The notes below the pieces were generated by a model. That model was not told the DNA's origin. It ran no database searches and saw only the letters and a list, made by a program, of their open reading frames with translations. From Planctomycetales bacterium (lineage in GTDB: Bacteria; Planctomycetota; Planctomycetia; Planctomycetales; Planctomycetaceae), in assembly GCA_028285345.1 (NCBI GenBank), contig JANQPT010000020.1:1-64000 (forward strand): DNA of 64,000 bases, read 5' to 3'. Below are positions 19,807 through 30,842 of the stretch, in pieces (position 1 is the first letter of the stretch; the number at the start of each line of letters is the position of its first letter). The position numbers and the translations under genes are program-made.

Positions 19807-20225
19807 CGTATTTCTCGTTGTTTGAAGAAGTTCGCGTGCTCTGACCGCGATCGGTCACGAAGTTTGCCCGGCAATTACGGCATATGGTTGTGCGAGGTCA
19901 AGTATCGCCGCCGGTCGCGTGTCCGTCAAACGCGACTGCCATTTGCAAGAACAGCTTGCGCACCCTGTGCAGATTCTCGCTTGAGACGTAACCTCGCCGG
20001 AATCGATTTGCGGCGGCCGCTCCGGTATAATAAGATCGATTGACTGCTGCAGACTCGTCCAAGTTCCACAGCAACAGCGCACACTTATAATATCATGCGG
20101 CTCGAAGCGATAAGTCCCCGGTCGTGCTGACCGACGATGTGAACGAAGTTCTGAGGCGAATCGATTGAGGTCCGTCGACGACACGGCATGATTTCTCAAA
20201 CGCGTTCCAACGGGAGAAATGATCA
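19807..20225. promoter_or_regulatory. divergent intergenic region with TATAAT boxes
   Basis: 419 bases between divergent genes. Two exact TATAAT hexamers occur on plus, at 20026-20031 and 20086-20091; the second has a poor -35 match TTCCAC 16 bases upstream, and neither is a strong full promoter by eye. A minus-strand open frame crossing this stretch into the WD40 gene has no recognisable family and is taken as a shadow. Confidence 0.35.
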
Positions 20226-22394
20226 ATGCGACGATCTCCTCGTGAAGCGGCACGGACGACAGTGCGGTGGCTACTGAATTCGGTAACGGCAGTCTGCTTA
20301 GTCGCTGCGCCCGCGCTCGGGGGTGAGGACGGCAGCCAAGAGACCGATTCGGCACGGGAAACCGCTGAGCTGTGGACACCGGGACCGGCAGACAAAGTCC
20401 TTCCCGGCGTGATTTCAAGTCCGGCGGTGCTGCCCAACGCAGGGCGTTGGCAGGTCGTGCGTGTGATCCCGCGGTGCTACATGTATTCGGTCTGTTGGAG
20501 CCCCGATGGAAAACGCATCGCCCACACCGACGGGGACTACGTGCGAATTTCCAATCCCACGACGATGGAAATCGAGCACGTACTCGTCGGCCACACCGAA
20601 GCGGTCAAGACGGTGGCATGGAGTCCGGACGGCGAGCGCATACTATCCGCCGGTGAGGACCAGACCATTCGAATGTGGAATGCCGACGGATCACCCGAAC
20701 GTGTCTTACAGGGGCACCAGCAGCAGGTGAATGCAGTTTGTTGGAGTCCCAAGGGTGACCAATTTGCATCGGCGGCAAGTGACGGAACGGTGCGATTCTG
20801 GAACGTCGACGGTTCGGCGGGACCGGTGATCAAAGCCGACAAGAATCGCGTGCTGACGGTGCATTGGAGTCCCGACGGCAAGAGGCTTCTTGTTGGCGGT
20901 GACGATCGATTGGTCAAAATCTGGTCGACCGATGGCACAGCCGGTCCGACGTTGGACGGACACTTTGGGCCGATTAGCACAGTGGAGTGGAGTCCTGACG
21001 GCTCCCACATACTCTCGGGCAGTCTCGGGGCGGAGTCGACCGGAGAGGATGAGCGGCCAGTCTCCACGGTTCGCATCTGGAAAGCCGACGGAACTCCTGT
21101 GGCGTTATGTCGCGGGCACAAAGACTCGATTAACAGCGTAACTTGGAGTCCCGATGGACAACAAATCGTGACCACGTGCGAGGACAGAATCCTGCGGATA
21201 TTCGATTCCAGCGGGGGTGAAGTGAACAGCGCGGATAATGTCTTCGGAACTTCAGCCAAGCTGAGTCCGGATGGCAAGCGGGTCGCCATCGTCGGCCGCG
21301 AATGGATCAACGTCTACGATATGAATAAGCTTCCGTCACGTCAGCGGCACTTCCAGCCCCGCCAATACTTCGATTCCGTGGAGTGGAGCCCGGACGGCAA
21401 GTCAATTGCAGCGAGCGGCCGCCATCACAAAATCTATGTCTGGCACGCCGACGGCCGCGAAAGATCAGTGATTGACGGCCTCAAGTACCAAATCCGCACG
21501 TTGGGCTGGAGCCCCGACGGAGAAACACTCGCCGCAGGCGGCGCCGGTCATTCGGTGAAACTGTGGTCCGCTGACGGGACGCCTGGTCCCGAGCTTCGTG
21601 GACATACGACGTCGATCGTAGCCGTTCAATGGAGCCCCGACGGCAAATGGATCGCATCAGCCGGGAGGAATACGGGAACGGTGCGCCTGTGGCATATTGA
21701 CGGCCGTCGCGGTCCGGTCATGCAGGGGTTTGCCAAGCACACGTTGTCAATCGCATGGAAACCGGATTCCAGGCGGTTGGCGCTTGGGGGAAGCGACGGT
21801 TTTATCACACTGTGGGATCCCGATGACGGTGCGCTGCTGAGTGAGTTGGAGATCGGCCATGGAGATATCGACGCGGTCGGCTGGAAAGCGGACGGCACGT
21901 CGTTGGCCGCCGGCTCCGATGGCATCTGGACGCTCGTCAAATCCGACGGGGAAAAGGTCGCCGAACAGCAGGGACATCAAAGCGCGGTCATGGGCATCGC
22001 GTTTAGCCCCGACGGCCAACATATCGCCTCTGTTGCGTGGGATCATCGGGTCAAGCTTTGGCATGCGGACGGGTCGCCTGACCGGACGGTGAAAGGCCAT
22101 ACGGCTCCGGCAGTGGCGGTCTCGTGGAATCCGAATTCCCAGCAATTCGCCTCCAGCGGCAACGACGGTGCTGTTCACGTGTGGAACGTGGAATCGGGAA
22201 GGACCGATTGGAGCGCACTGTACCTGCATGATGACATCATGATCACACTGACATCGGCCGGACAGCTCATCTCGCGAGATCCGGACGCAGCGGAGAAAGG
22301 ATTGCGATATCTGGTTGAAAAACCAAACGGCGCCATGGAGGTCCTGAAATACAGCGAGTTTCTCAAGCGGGTCGGCTCCGACGAAACGCCGTAA
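20226..22394 (+). CDS. exported WD40 protein with 14 repeats
   Basis: A 722-residue protein. A leader ending in VTAVCLVAAPALGGE looks like a signal peptide. I count fourteen WD40-like repeats, each with a W-S-P-D-G core and many ending in V-K-L-W or V-R-I-W (SVCWSPDGKRIA through AVSWNPNSQQFA), enough for two seven-bladed propellers side by side. A short non-repeat tail of about 60 residues follows. WD40 propellers are scaffolds for protein contacts; the partner is unknown. The ATG at 20226 follows GGGAGA. The next gene, an FGE-domain lipoprotein, starts 46 bases after the stop on the same strand, so the two are probably co-transcribed. Confidence 0.88.
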   Translation: MRRSPREAARTTVRWLLNSVTAVCLVAAPALGGEDGSQETDSARETAELWTPGPADKVLPGVISSPAVLPNAGRWQVVRVIPRCYMYSVCWSPDGKRIAHTDGDYVRISNPTTMEIEHVLVGHTEAVKTVAWSPDGERILSAGEDQTIRMWNADGSPERVLQGHQQQVNAVCWSPKGDQFASAASDGTVRFWNVDGSAGPVIKADKNRVLTVHWSPDGKRLLVGGDDRLVKIWSTDGTAGPTLDGHFGPISTVEWSPDGSHILSGSLGAESTGEDERPVSTVRIWKADGTPVALCRGHKDSINSVTWSPDGQQIVTTCEDRILRIFDSSGGEVNSADNVFGTSAKLSPDGKRVAIVGREWINVYDMNKLPSRQRHFQPRQYFDSVEWSPDGKSIAASGRHHKIYVWHADGRERSVIDGLKYQIRTLGWSPDGETLAAGGAGHSVKLWSADGTPGPELRGHTTSIVAVQWSPDGKWIASAGRNTGTVRLWHIDGRRGPVMQGFAKHTLSIAWKPDSRRLALGGSDGFITLWDPDDGALLSELEIGHGDIDAVGWKADGTSLAAGSDGIWTLVKSDGEKVAEQQGHQSAVMGIAFSPDGQHIASVAWDHRVKLWHADGSPDRTVKGHTAPAVAVSWNPNSQQFASSGNDGAVHVWNVESGRTDWSALYLHDDIMITLTSAGQLISRDPDAAEKGLRYLVEKPNGAMEVLKYSEFLKRVGSDETP

Positions 22395-22440
22395 GCAATC
22401 CGACAGTTTTGCATCGCACACAAGTTCGTAGGAGAGCGCT

Positions 22441-25400
22441 ATGTTGCAAAGCAATTCTCAACCATCGCGAACGACGAGCCTCCGCTCGGCTTCGTCACAA
22501 ATCGGCATCATGATTGCCGTCGCGTTCGTCTCTTTGGCGCTCGTCGGTTGTGGGGCAGAACCGCCCAAGGAGCCGAGCGATGCGACATCTTCTCAAGATG
22601 CCGCAAACCGAGAATCAGAGTCCGAGCCAGCGAACGCAAATGCGGGTGTCACGCCGGCGCAATCGAAAACTTCTCAGCCGGTGGTTGCGGAGCACAAGAC
22701 TCCGAAGCAAGCTGCCGCCGGCAGCGAGAAACCATTGGACGGCACCGACGACTCGACGCCAAACGCATCGCCGTCGGACGAACAACCCGTGCCGCAAGTC
22801 ACACAGCAAACGTCTGCCAAGCAGAAGACAAGTCAGGCCGGAACAACGAACGTAACATCGTCGACCACGAAATCGCCTGAAAATCCTGTCAACGGCGCGT
22901 ATTCCAGCGATTCCACAGCCGACTCAGCGGACAGCAAACCGAAGTCGGCCAAATACCCCAAGACGATCGAGAATTTGATTGGAATGAAGCTGGTGCTGAT
23001 TCCCAAAGGGGAGTTTTTGATGGGGTCTCCTGAGACGGAGGAAGGCCGCAAACTCGGCGAGTTGCAGCGCAAAGTTCGCATTGAAGAACCATTTTACATG
23101 GGCGTCTATGAAGTGACGCAGGCTCAGTACGAAGAGATCATGAAGCAGAATCGGTCGGTCGAGCGGGGGCCGAACTTACCTGTCGGTTTTGTCTCGGTCA
23201 AAGACGCCATGAGGTTCTGCGAACGGTTGAGCGTAAAGGAAGATCAGACCTATCGGTTGCCGACGGAGGCGGAATGGGAGTACGCCTGTCGCGCCGGGAC
23301 AACGACTCCGTTTCACTACGGAGACAAGCTCACATCCAAAGACGCCAACTTTCACGGCGGCTACCCCTATGGAACCGATGAAAGCGGGCCGAATTTGAAG
23401 GAATTCCAACCGGTGGGATCATACAAGCCCAACGCGTTTGGTCTCTACGATATGCACGGCAACGCCGCGGAGTGGTGCCTGGACCGGCTTCGGGATCGCA
23501 AGTACTTGCACATTTGTCGCGGCGGATATTGCACGATGTCTGGTGAGATTTGCCGGTCCGCCTTTCGCTGGCCGCACAATATCGGCTGGCGGTACAGCGG
23601 TCTGCGCGTCGTCAGAACGGTCGAACCGGTGGAAGGCGAGATTGAGATGCCGCTCACGCACGACGTCGATCAGGCCGAGCCGTTTCAAACAGACGAACTG
23701 CTTGAGAGAATCGACGAGGCATTCGCGAAGCAGGTGGTTCCCCTGTTGCCCGCAGTCGTGATTTTTCCAGCCGTCGATGCTGAGGGTCGCGTCCGGCCCG
23801 ATGGAGTTGCGCTCAGTTTGACCGCGAATTACCAGACAGCCTATTCGCCGCAGCGGCGGATGGACATCGGTTTGTCGAACATGCGCGCCCGGTTGCGTGC
23901 GGCGGGCTGTTTTAAACTGGGCAGCACGATCGACAAAGAGACGATTGCGATATGTCTTGAGTCGCTCGGCGTGAAGAAATACGTCTTGCCAAAGCTGACA
24001 GAGCAAGACGGCAAGCTAACCTTGTCGGTCGCTGTGCAACATGTCGATCAGTTTGACGAACCGCAAAGTGTCACGCACACTTTTGACTCGAATCAACTGA
24101 CCTCAATTCCCGGTATGATCGCGCGGGAAACACTTCAGCAGATCGACGCGAAACTGGACGAACAAGAGCTCGCGTATCTGTCGATTCCGCACTTTCGCCG
24201 ATCCGAGGACGTACTGAATCTGAGCAGGATGGCGTACACCTCTGATTTTGGTGAAAACAACAAATCTCTTCTGCGAGTCGTCCTGCAAAACCCGCGCAGC
24301 CTAGCGAGTTGGGAGATGTTTGTCTTCGACAGCTATCCCGCGGAAGACGCGCTCACTCGCTTTGAGAACTCTAGTCACCAGATGAATTGCGATCGCCTGC
24401 AGATCTGCGCCTCCGTAAGGAAAAAACCGTCTCAAGGCGACTTTGTCAAGCTATTGGAACTGGCTCCGCAATTCCGCAACGAAACTTACTATTACGGCGC
24501 ACTGGCCATCATCGCCATGAATCTCTCCGAGCCGGAGTTGGTCAAGCACGTCCTCGAAAAGTGGCGTGAAGCGGACACCGGATACTCCGGTTGCCATCTG
24601 CGCGGCGACTTCTTGATCGATTGGGCCTGGCACGCGCGCGGCAGCGGCTGGGCCTCTGAAGTGACTGACGAGGGTTGGAAACTGTTTCGCGGACGCCTGA
24701 AGGAGGCGCAGGAGGAATTGGAACGAGCGGTTCAGATCAACCCGCAGGGTTGGGAAGCGCACACTCATCTGATCACCATCGGCATGGCCCGCAATCTGCC
24801 GCTGGAGTTCGTCGACGATCACTTCTTGGCTGCGATTCAGGTGCGTCCGCGTTTTGCCCGGGCGTATTCCAAAATGTTCCAAACGCTGCAGCCGCGCTGG
24901 GGCGGTGTGCGTGACGAATTGGTATCGTTCGCGTTTCTCTGCGTCAGCACAGGCCACTGGGACGAAGGCATCCCGGAGGTCGGCCGCCGCGCGCTTGAGG
25001 AACTCGGAACGGTTCCCGGCCCGGGAGCATTCAAGCGATCGGTCTTCCGGGATCAGGAACTGTGGGCGACATTTTCGCTGTATGCCAAAGGCGCACAAGA
25101 AATCGAGCAGGATGAGGTTGCAGGAATCCCGAATTACAAACGCTTCGCGTCAAACATGTACGCCAAGTACGGAGGTTACGGCGGCCACATTGATGATGTC
25201 GCCCCGACCTTCCGACGGTTGGAAAAGGAAGGGATTGACACGCGCGTCTTTTGGGACGGGTTCACCTATGAATTCCTCAGAGATCTTGTGTTCTCTCAAA
25301 CGGAATCAGGCAACACGCAGGCAATCTGCGCAACGCGAGCCGCTTTGGACGTCGGCGATTTTGACAAGGCGGAAGAGTGGATTGCCAAGATTCAGCCGGA

Positions 25401-25977
25401 TACTAAGGAATTCGAAGAATTCGTCACCCGTGCCAAGAAAGCTGTTGAAATCGGGCGTGAGCTGTTGGCGAAGAGATCAATCACGCTCACTCCTGAGACC
25501 ATTTGCCAGATGTTTTACGGGATCGATTCCAACTGGGAAGCCAACGGCGACACCCTTCAATGTCGAGCGCCGGCCAACACAACGTGCATGATCCTGCTGC
25601 CGTTTGGAATTGAGAACGCCGAAATTACCGGAACCGTCAGTTGGGATGAGCGTCCCGAGCAGTTCGGCATTCACACTCACACCCGTGCCCTCCGCGATAA
25701 CGTGACTGTTGCCTATGAGCTGAGTGAGCACTTTCAGAACCTGACCTTATATCGCACTAACCGCCGTAGAAGGCGGGCACGATTCCAAGGCCACAGATCG
25801 GATTTTCATTTGATTCTGGGCAAGGATGAGGATCAACTGACTCCGGCGGAGCAAGTCTCTTGGACGACTCCGGCCATCGAGCAAGTTCCCAGCGGGATCG
25901 CTTTTCAAGTCGTCTCGAACAAACAGCATCATTCAGTTGTCAAGCTAACGAACCTGAAAATCAAACTGCTCGATTAG
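22441..25977 (+). CDS. FGE-domain lipoprotein with large C-terminal repeat-like region
   Basis: A 1178-residue lipoprotein with lipobox LVGC near residue 37, then about 130 residues of Ser/Thr/Gln/Lys-rich linker. Residues about 178-400 are an FGE-sulfatase/SUMF1 fold: IGMKLVLIPKGEFLMGS, YMGVYEVTQAQYEEIM, RLPTEAEWEYACRAGTTTPF, AFGLYDMHGNAAEWCLD and YSGLRVV. The catalytic cysteine pair of true FGE is not matched; the segment reads CRGGYCTMSGEICRSAFR, where the Cys before RSAFR is the common structural one. Beyond residue 400 lies a region resembling a TolB/FlgO-like domain, then helical TPR-like repeats with WEAHTHLITIGMARNLP, and a final beta-rich part. ATG start with GGAGAG upstream. It is the likely partner of the WD40 gene just before it. 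Confidence 0.8.
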   Translation: MLQSNSQPSRTTSLRSASSQIGIMIAVAFVSLALVGCGAEPPKEPSDATSSQDAANRESESEPANANAGVTPAQSKTSQPVVAEHKTPKQAAAGSEKPLDGTDDSTPNASPSDEQPVPQVTQQTSAKQKTSQAGTTNVTSSTTKSPENPVNGAYSSDSTADSADSKPKSAKYPKTIENLIGMKLVLIPKGEFLMGSPETEEGRKLGELQRKVRIEEPFYMGVYEVTQAQYEEIMKQNRSVERGPNLPVGFVSVKDAMRFCERLSVKEDQTYRLPTEAEWEYACRAGTTTPFHYGDKLTSKDANFHGGYPYGTDESGPNLKEFQPVGSYKPNAFGLYDMHGNAAEWCLDRLRDRKYLHICRGGYCTMSGEICRSAFRWPHNIGWRYSGLRVVRTVEPVEGEIEMPLTHDVDQAEPFQTDELLERIDEAFAKQVVPLLPAVVIFPAVDAEGRVRPDGVALSLTANYQTAYSPQRRMDIGLSNMRARLRAAGCFKLGSTIDKETIAICLESLGVKKYVLPKLTEQDGKLTLSVAVQHVDQFDEPQSVTHTFDSNQLTSIPGMIARETLQQIDAKLDEQELAYLSIPHFRRSEDVLNLSRMAYTSDFGENNKSLLRVVLQNPRSLASWEMFVFDSYPAEDALTRFENSSHQMNCDRLQICASVRKKPSQGDFVKLLELAPQFRNETYYYGALAIIAMNLSEPELVKHVLEKWREADTGYSGCHLRGDFLIDWAWHARGSGWASEVTDEGWKLFRGRLKEAQEELERAVQINPQGWEAHTHLITIGMARNLPLEFVDDHFLAAIQVRPRFARAYSKMFQTLQPRWGGVRDELVSFAFLCVSTGHWDEGIPEVGRRALEELGTVPGPGAFKRSVFRDQELWATFSLYAKGAQEIEQDEVAGIPNYKRFASNMYAKYGGYGGHIDDVAPTFRRLEKEGIDTRVFWDGFTYEFLRDLVFSQTESGNTQAICATRAALDVGDFDKAEEWIAKIQPDTKEFEEFVTRAKKAVEIGRELLAKRSITLTPETICQMFYGIDSNWEANGDTLQCRAPANTTCMILLPFGIENAEITGTVSWDERPEQFGIHTHTRALRDNVTVAYELSEHFQNLTLYRTNRRRRRARFQGHRSDFHLILGKDEDQLTPAEQVSWTTPAIEQVPSGIAFQVVSNKQHHSVVKLTNLKIKLLD

Positions 25978-26172
25978 CCGCCCTGCCGCCCCTGTTGCCG
26001 ATATCCCCCATCCCCAGGTCAGCACCAAACGTTGATCCTAACCGAACATCGACTGCTGCGTCAGCTTGGCAGCTGAGAGCGGATCGTCACCTTTACGTTT
26101 GCCGGACTGCTTGCTAGCATGAGCCGGTAGATCAATCGTTGTCCGTTGGACATTGAATCGCAAATTCAACAT

Positions 26173-26246
<74 letters not shown>

Positions 26247-26328
26247 CTCCGGCACGTGAGGGCGCACGGCGAATTCAAGTGTTGGGTCGGCCGTTTGTCA
26301 CAGTAAGTGTCACGGAGCTGCTTAGTGA

Positions 26329-27528
26329 TCACGCGCGGCGCAAGAGGTCGAGCGGCTGATGACCGCCGCTACGAATGCGTTCGTCGGTGAGACCCAGCCA
26401 TTGTTGCAGTACGGATGCATAGACTTGTCGAAAATCGACGGTGTGTTTTAAGTCGTCGTTTTCCAGGTCGAGCAAGCTCGGCATTTCGCCGTGCAAGCCT
26501 GGCGCAACCGACGGACCGGCGAGGAGCACCGGTCCCGCTGTGCCGTGGTCGGTTCCGATTGAGGCGTTCTCCTTGACGCGGCGGCCAAATTCGCTGAAGC
26601 AGAGCACGACGACCCGTTCATCCAACTTGGCGGCCCGGAGATCCTCAAAGAACGCGAATAGAGAGCGCGAGAGATCCCGCAGCAACCGCTCGTGCCGGGG
26701 GAGTTGCACCGAGTGGGTGTCGTAACCGGACTGGACGGTGTAAAAAACCCGCGTTTGGAAATCGGCTTTGATCAGTTGTGAGACGAGTTGCAGGCGGCGC
26801 TCCAATTCCGATCGTGGACTGCGCGTTGCCGCTTGGTCCGGCTTGCCAAGTTTGCTCAACTGGTCGGCAGTGTTATACGCATCCAACGTGCTCCGCTCGA
26901 CAAACGCGCTCAGATCTTCGGTGGCGGCTGCCGCTGCGTGTTGCTCTGTTCTTCGTACATCACCAGGCAATAGCAACTCGTCGATGCGATCGACGTTTGC
27001 CGCAATTGATCGGCGGCTCCGCAGCGCCACCGGCGGTTTGCCGTCGCCGACCAAGACGGCCGACGGCGACGACGTTTTAGGCGCTGATGAGGAATCGAGT
27101 GCGCGGCCCAACCAGCCATAGCCGTTGTGTTCAGTGCGGTCAAAACTGCAGGTTTGCCAAATCGCCATACTGACGTCGTGAGAACGATTGGGATTCGGAT
27201 AACCGACGCCGTTGACGATCGCCAAGCGGTCACTTTCCCACAGTTTGTGCATATCTTCCAACGAGGGATGCAGCGCAATGTCGTCGTTGAGCTTGATGAG
27301 ACGGTCATTCGCCAACCGCAACTCGGAGCGGTTCTTCTCATAGCCTTGATCACTGTACGGCACGACGGTATTCACGCCGTCGTTTCCGCCGTCTAACTGA
27401 ATCACCACCAGCACACGGTCGTCGGCGCGGGACTCGGCGGAATTGGCGGTCTGTGCCAGGAACGAAGGTACCGTCGGCGCCAACGCCAGCAGTGTCGATT
27501 GCTTGAGAAAATGTCTTCGATTGAGCAT
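26329..27528 (-). CDS. DUF1501 protein, Tat-like signal
   Basis: A 399-residue DUF1501 family protein of the alkaline-phosphatase/sulfatase-like superfamily. The N-terminus has a twin-arginine-like signal (MLNRRHFLKQSTLLALAPTVP). The domain begins VLVVIQLDGGNDGVNTVVPY, a hallmark of the family, and ends with a metal-site-like segment SIGTDHGTAG and FSEFGRRV. These proteins are abundant in planctomycetes and usually paired with a DUF1800 gene, as here; the biochemical role is not established. ATG at 27528 has GGAG upstream. It begins 41 bases after the DUF1800 stop, so both are likely in one transcript. Confidence 0.92.
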   Translation of the reverse strand: MLNRRHFLKQSTLLALAPTVPSFLAQTANSAESRADDRVLVVIQLDGGNDGVNTVVPYSDQGYEKNRSELRLANDRLIKLNDDIALHPSLEDMHKLWESDRLAIVNGVGYPNPNRSHDVSMAIWQTCSFDRTEHNGYGWLGRALDSSSAPKTSSPSAVLVGDGKPPVALRSRRSIAANVDRIDELLLPGDVRRTEQHAAAAATEDLSAFVERSTLDAYNTADQLSKLGKPDQAATRSPRSELERRLQLVSQLIKADFQTRVFYTVQSGYDTHSVQLPRHERLLRDLSRSLFAFFEDLRAAKLDERVVVLCFSEFGRRVKENASIGTDHGTAGPVLLAGPSVAPGLHGEMPSLLDLENDDLKHTVDFRQVYASVLQQWLGLTDERIRSGGHQPLDLLRRA

Positions 27529-27569
27529 TTCGAATTCTCCAAAAAGGGACGACGAATCCGTCGCGGATT

Positions 27570-28904
27570 CTACGCGAGTTGTGCTTGGGGCAATACAAGC
27601 ATTGATTTTGCAATTTGAGCGGCGTTCTTGCCGCTCAGTTCGGTCTGCAACCGCTTGGGATCGCAGTTGGGGAAATGGGTGCAGAAGAATTTGACGATGT
27701 CCGACTCACTCGCTGTGCCGAGTCGCTTGGAAACCACCTCCTGAATCGGCAATGTTTTTTGGGGCTGGTGGAGCAGTCCGTCCAGCAGTGCGTCGGCGAA
27801 ATTGGCACGGCCGATCACCGAACGGGTCGTGATCCAATTCCGCCCGCCCGGCCAGCCAAACACATTGGGGGGATAGAACAGGTCCCGTCCCAGCTGCGCC
27901 GACCACTCCGCCAGCAGCAGAGTGCTGGGTGGCGGGTCAAATGCTTCCAGAACACGAACCGCACCAATGAGGAATTCCTCGGGTCCCAAGACGCGATTGC
28001 CCAGATTGGTGTCGTCGAAGAAAATCTGTGAACGCAGGACTGTTTCGACCCCCCAGCCAACATCCAAGTGTCGCTGTCGAAGACCGTCGGCCAATGCGTC
28101 GATCGATGCATCGTCAATCACGTCTTCGCCGAAGAACGTATCGCAAATTCGCCAAGCCAGCCGCCGCGCGCAAGCGGGATGTTCGAGCATCAGCGTCAGC
28201 ACGTCGTCGCCGTCAAAGTGGTCCGTTTTGCCGAAAATCGTTTTTTCGCCGTCGTCGTGATACTCGGGCACATAGCGAAAACGGCCGTTTTTGGAGGTCC
28301 AGCCGGTCAGAGCACGGGCGACCTGTTTCACGTCCTGTTCAGAATAATTGCCGACGCCCAGGCTGAAGAGCTCCATCAGTTCCCGAGCGAGGTTTTCGTT
28401 GGGGTGCTCTTTGCGATTTGCATCGGCGTCGAGCCAGACCAGAACCGCCGGATCCTTCACGACGCGTCTTAGCAGCTCTCCGAATGGTGCGCGGCAGTAT
28501 TTGCGGAAGATGTCATTCTGCCGCCGCATCACCGCCACGTCCTCCACTTTAATGTTGCTGGTGGCGAAATGGTTGTGCCACATCAGCGTCAACCGTTCCT
28601 CGAGCGGGTCGGGCGAGAACAGCATCCGGTACAGCCACCAGGCTTTGAGCCGGTTGATATTCTCTGAGGAGACGGCGGCAGAGCCGATCACGTCCGCCAT
28701 TGACTCAAATGTCTCGGGTTCACTCGCGTCGGCTTCGTCCGGCTGACGACCCTGCACCAACCGCGACACGGCAGCATCGGGGCCGTCTTTCAGGTCACGC
28801 TGGATCTCGTTCCAGGTCGCGGCAAACCCCGCCCGGCGGTGCAGATGCACGACGCGGTGCACGTCCCACGGTTGCTGATCAGTTGGTTGGTATCGCTTAA
28901 GCAT
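27570..28904 (-). CDS. DUF1800 protein
   Basis: A 444-residue DUF1800 protein. Family features include the HRVVHLHRRAGFAATWNEI start, LTLMWHNHFATSN, ENLARELMELFSLGVGNY, DVKQVARALTGW, and the C-terminal FYPPNVFGWPGGRNWI. Members pair with DUF1501 proteins throughout planctomycetes and related phyla; the function is unproven. The ATG at 28904 is used, giving MLKRYQ; a start nine codons upstream at 28931 would overlap the stop of the giant M56 gene. The distance to that gene's stop is only 23 bases, so it is probably transcribed with it. Confidence 0.92.
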   Translation of the reverse strand: MLKRYQPTDQQPWDVHRVVHLHRRAGFAATWNEIQRDLKDGPDAAVSRLVQGRQPDEADASEPETFESMADVIGSAAVSSENINRLKAWWLYRMLFSPDPLEERLTLMWHNHFATSNIKVEDVAVMRRQNDIFRKYCRAPFGELLRRVVKDPAVLVWLDADANRKEHPNENLARELMELFSLGVGNYSEQDVKQVARALTGWTSKNGRFRYVPEYHDDGEKTIFGKTDHFDGDDVLTLMLEHPACARRLAWRICDTFFGEDVIDDASIDALADGLRQRHLDVGWGVETVLRSQIFFDDTNLGNRVLGPEEFLIGAVRVLEAFDPPPSTLLLAEWSAQLGRDLFYPPNVFGWPGGRNWITTRSVIGRANFADALLDGLLHQPQKTLPIQEVVSKRLGTASESDIVKFFCTHFPNCDPKRLQTELSGKNAAQIAKSMLVLPQAQLA

Positions 28905-28927
28905 GGGTTCCTTCGCTCGCTTGAAGA

Positions 28928-30842
28928 TCACCGGCGGTTAGGCAATACAAATTCGCCGATGTCGTGGTTCTTTCCCGACTGGGCCACGAAATCCGCATGG
29001 ACAACGGGGTTTTTGCGATAATCTGTGTAGCGGTAACGGACTCCGGGAATCAAACCAGTGACTGTCATTTCACCGCTTGCGTCTGTCTCGGGCCACGGTA
29101 GAAAGTGTCTACGACCGTAGACGTTGAAGATGTGGTCCTCATCGGCCACCAGCAGACCGGCGCGATGCGCTCCGACGTCCAATTCCGATGGACCGCGCGT
29201 GACGACCACGCTGAATGCGAATTTCAATCCTGCTCCCGCCGGGTCGCCATTGTGTTTGACAAACTTCAGAGTGGCAGTCCCGCACGGTTCGAGCCTGACT
29301 GTCGGCGAGGGATTCTTCGTGCTAATCATCGCCGTTGCTCCCAATTTCCGCTTCGGATCGAGAAAGTGGACGGGGTACTCGACTCCCTCGCTCAGTCCGC
29401 TGAGCTGAAATCGGCTGCCGCGGACTTCATCGGGTGAACCGCGCCATTCGGGGCTAGAGGGCTTGATTTTTAAACGCGAGATCATCACGGCATGGTCGAC
29501 CGGCTGGCCGTCAGGGTCGACCAACCGCCCTTCAACTGTGCCTCCCCGCATCAATTCGATTCGCAGCGGCGGCAGCGGCTGACCGGCAACGGGATTGATC
29601 TTATGAAACGCGTGGGCATAGGTCCGAGTTCCTCCCGGCTCGCCGCGGTGCAGTTCCACACTGCTGGATTCAGCTAAGATGTAACTTCCATCCGCTGCGT
29701 GTACGAGCAGTGTGCCCGGACCTGGCAGGACGTTGATCACAAAACTACCTGCCTCGTCGGTTTGCCGAAGGCTTTGCCAGCCGGTGACGGCGTCGTCTGT
29801 CAAGTACTTGTTGCGAGCAGAAACGGGATAGTACTGCACCGACGCGCCTTTCAGCGGCTGGCCGGTTTTCGCATCGACAATCGTGCCCCGAGCCTGTACG
29901 GCACGCACGAGATTGATTTCGATGTTTTTCGACGCGTCATCCGACGTCCACCGCAGGTCGTTCAATTTCCGGATCTGATACGGCGCCCCGTCGGGAGGAT
30001 GGGCGACGATTCCATACTGGACTCCGGGGTAGGGATTCAGCCGAAATCGCCCTTGCTCGTTTGTTTCCCCCCAAATCGAGACCGCTGAGCCGGGGCCTTC
30101 TTGCTCGCTGGCCCACATCTTGAGCCGCGCATTGGCCGCCGGTTTTCCGCTATCTTCGTAGCGGACAATTCCCTCAAAAAACTGAGCGGGAGCAAGGGGG
30201 AGCGTGCCGACCTCGCCCGGTTTCAAGTTCTTGACCAGACCGCGATAGGTCTTATCATTCCGGGCACGCTCTTCCGGCTCGCCGGTGTTCAGTGCAACGT
30301 ACTGCGGTGCGAACTTCTCTGTCCCCGCGATCTTCACCCCCACTCCGTGTCCCGCCGCAACGTTCTTCACCGTCAATAAGCCGTTTTCATCGGTCGCGAG
30401 CGGCGCGATCCACGCCCGCGGCCGACGGTCCAAGCGGTACTTCGACAGCAGCAGGCGGGGATGGCTCGAAGGGGAAACAGCCCGGACCGACGATAACTCG
30501 GCTCGCAAATTCGCCGCCGGCCGGCCCTCGATGTCGACGAAGCGGATTTGCATGAGTTGTTGCGGTCGCAATTGGAAATCGTGTTTGGCGTCCTTGGCGT
30601 CCAAATCGAGATCCTGCCAGGCGATTGCAGAGTCCTCGGTGCGCACGACGAGTGCCGCCAACCGGTGCGACTTCGAACTGACATTCGGCAGCGAGAACCG
30701 ATATCGTCCCTCGGAATCGGTTTCTCCTTCAACAAGAATCTCACCCGGGGCGCGTCCGCTACCCTTGCGTGACCTTGCCACAATCGCCACCAACGCTGCG
30801 GCCGCCGGCTTGCCGTCCGGACCGTTGACGGTGCCGCGAATT
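28928..30842 (-). repeat. super-repeat 4 of the giant receptor
   Basis: Codes for residues about 3052-3688, the last six-module block, beginning LIRGTVNGPDGKPAAAAL and ending with DIGEFVLPNRR. It is somewhat shorter than the other three blocks and its modules are the most divergent; the sixth reads GTATLKFVKHNGDPAG. Confidence 0.8.

Noticed and set aside
20226-22394. DNA-level repetition in the WD40 gene as a possible repeat array
   Set aside because: The periodicity comes from coding WD40 repeats; units vary in sequence and length, so it is neither CRISPR nor a tandem satellite.
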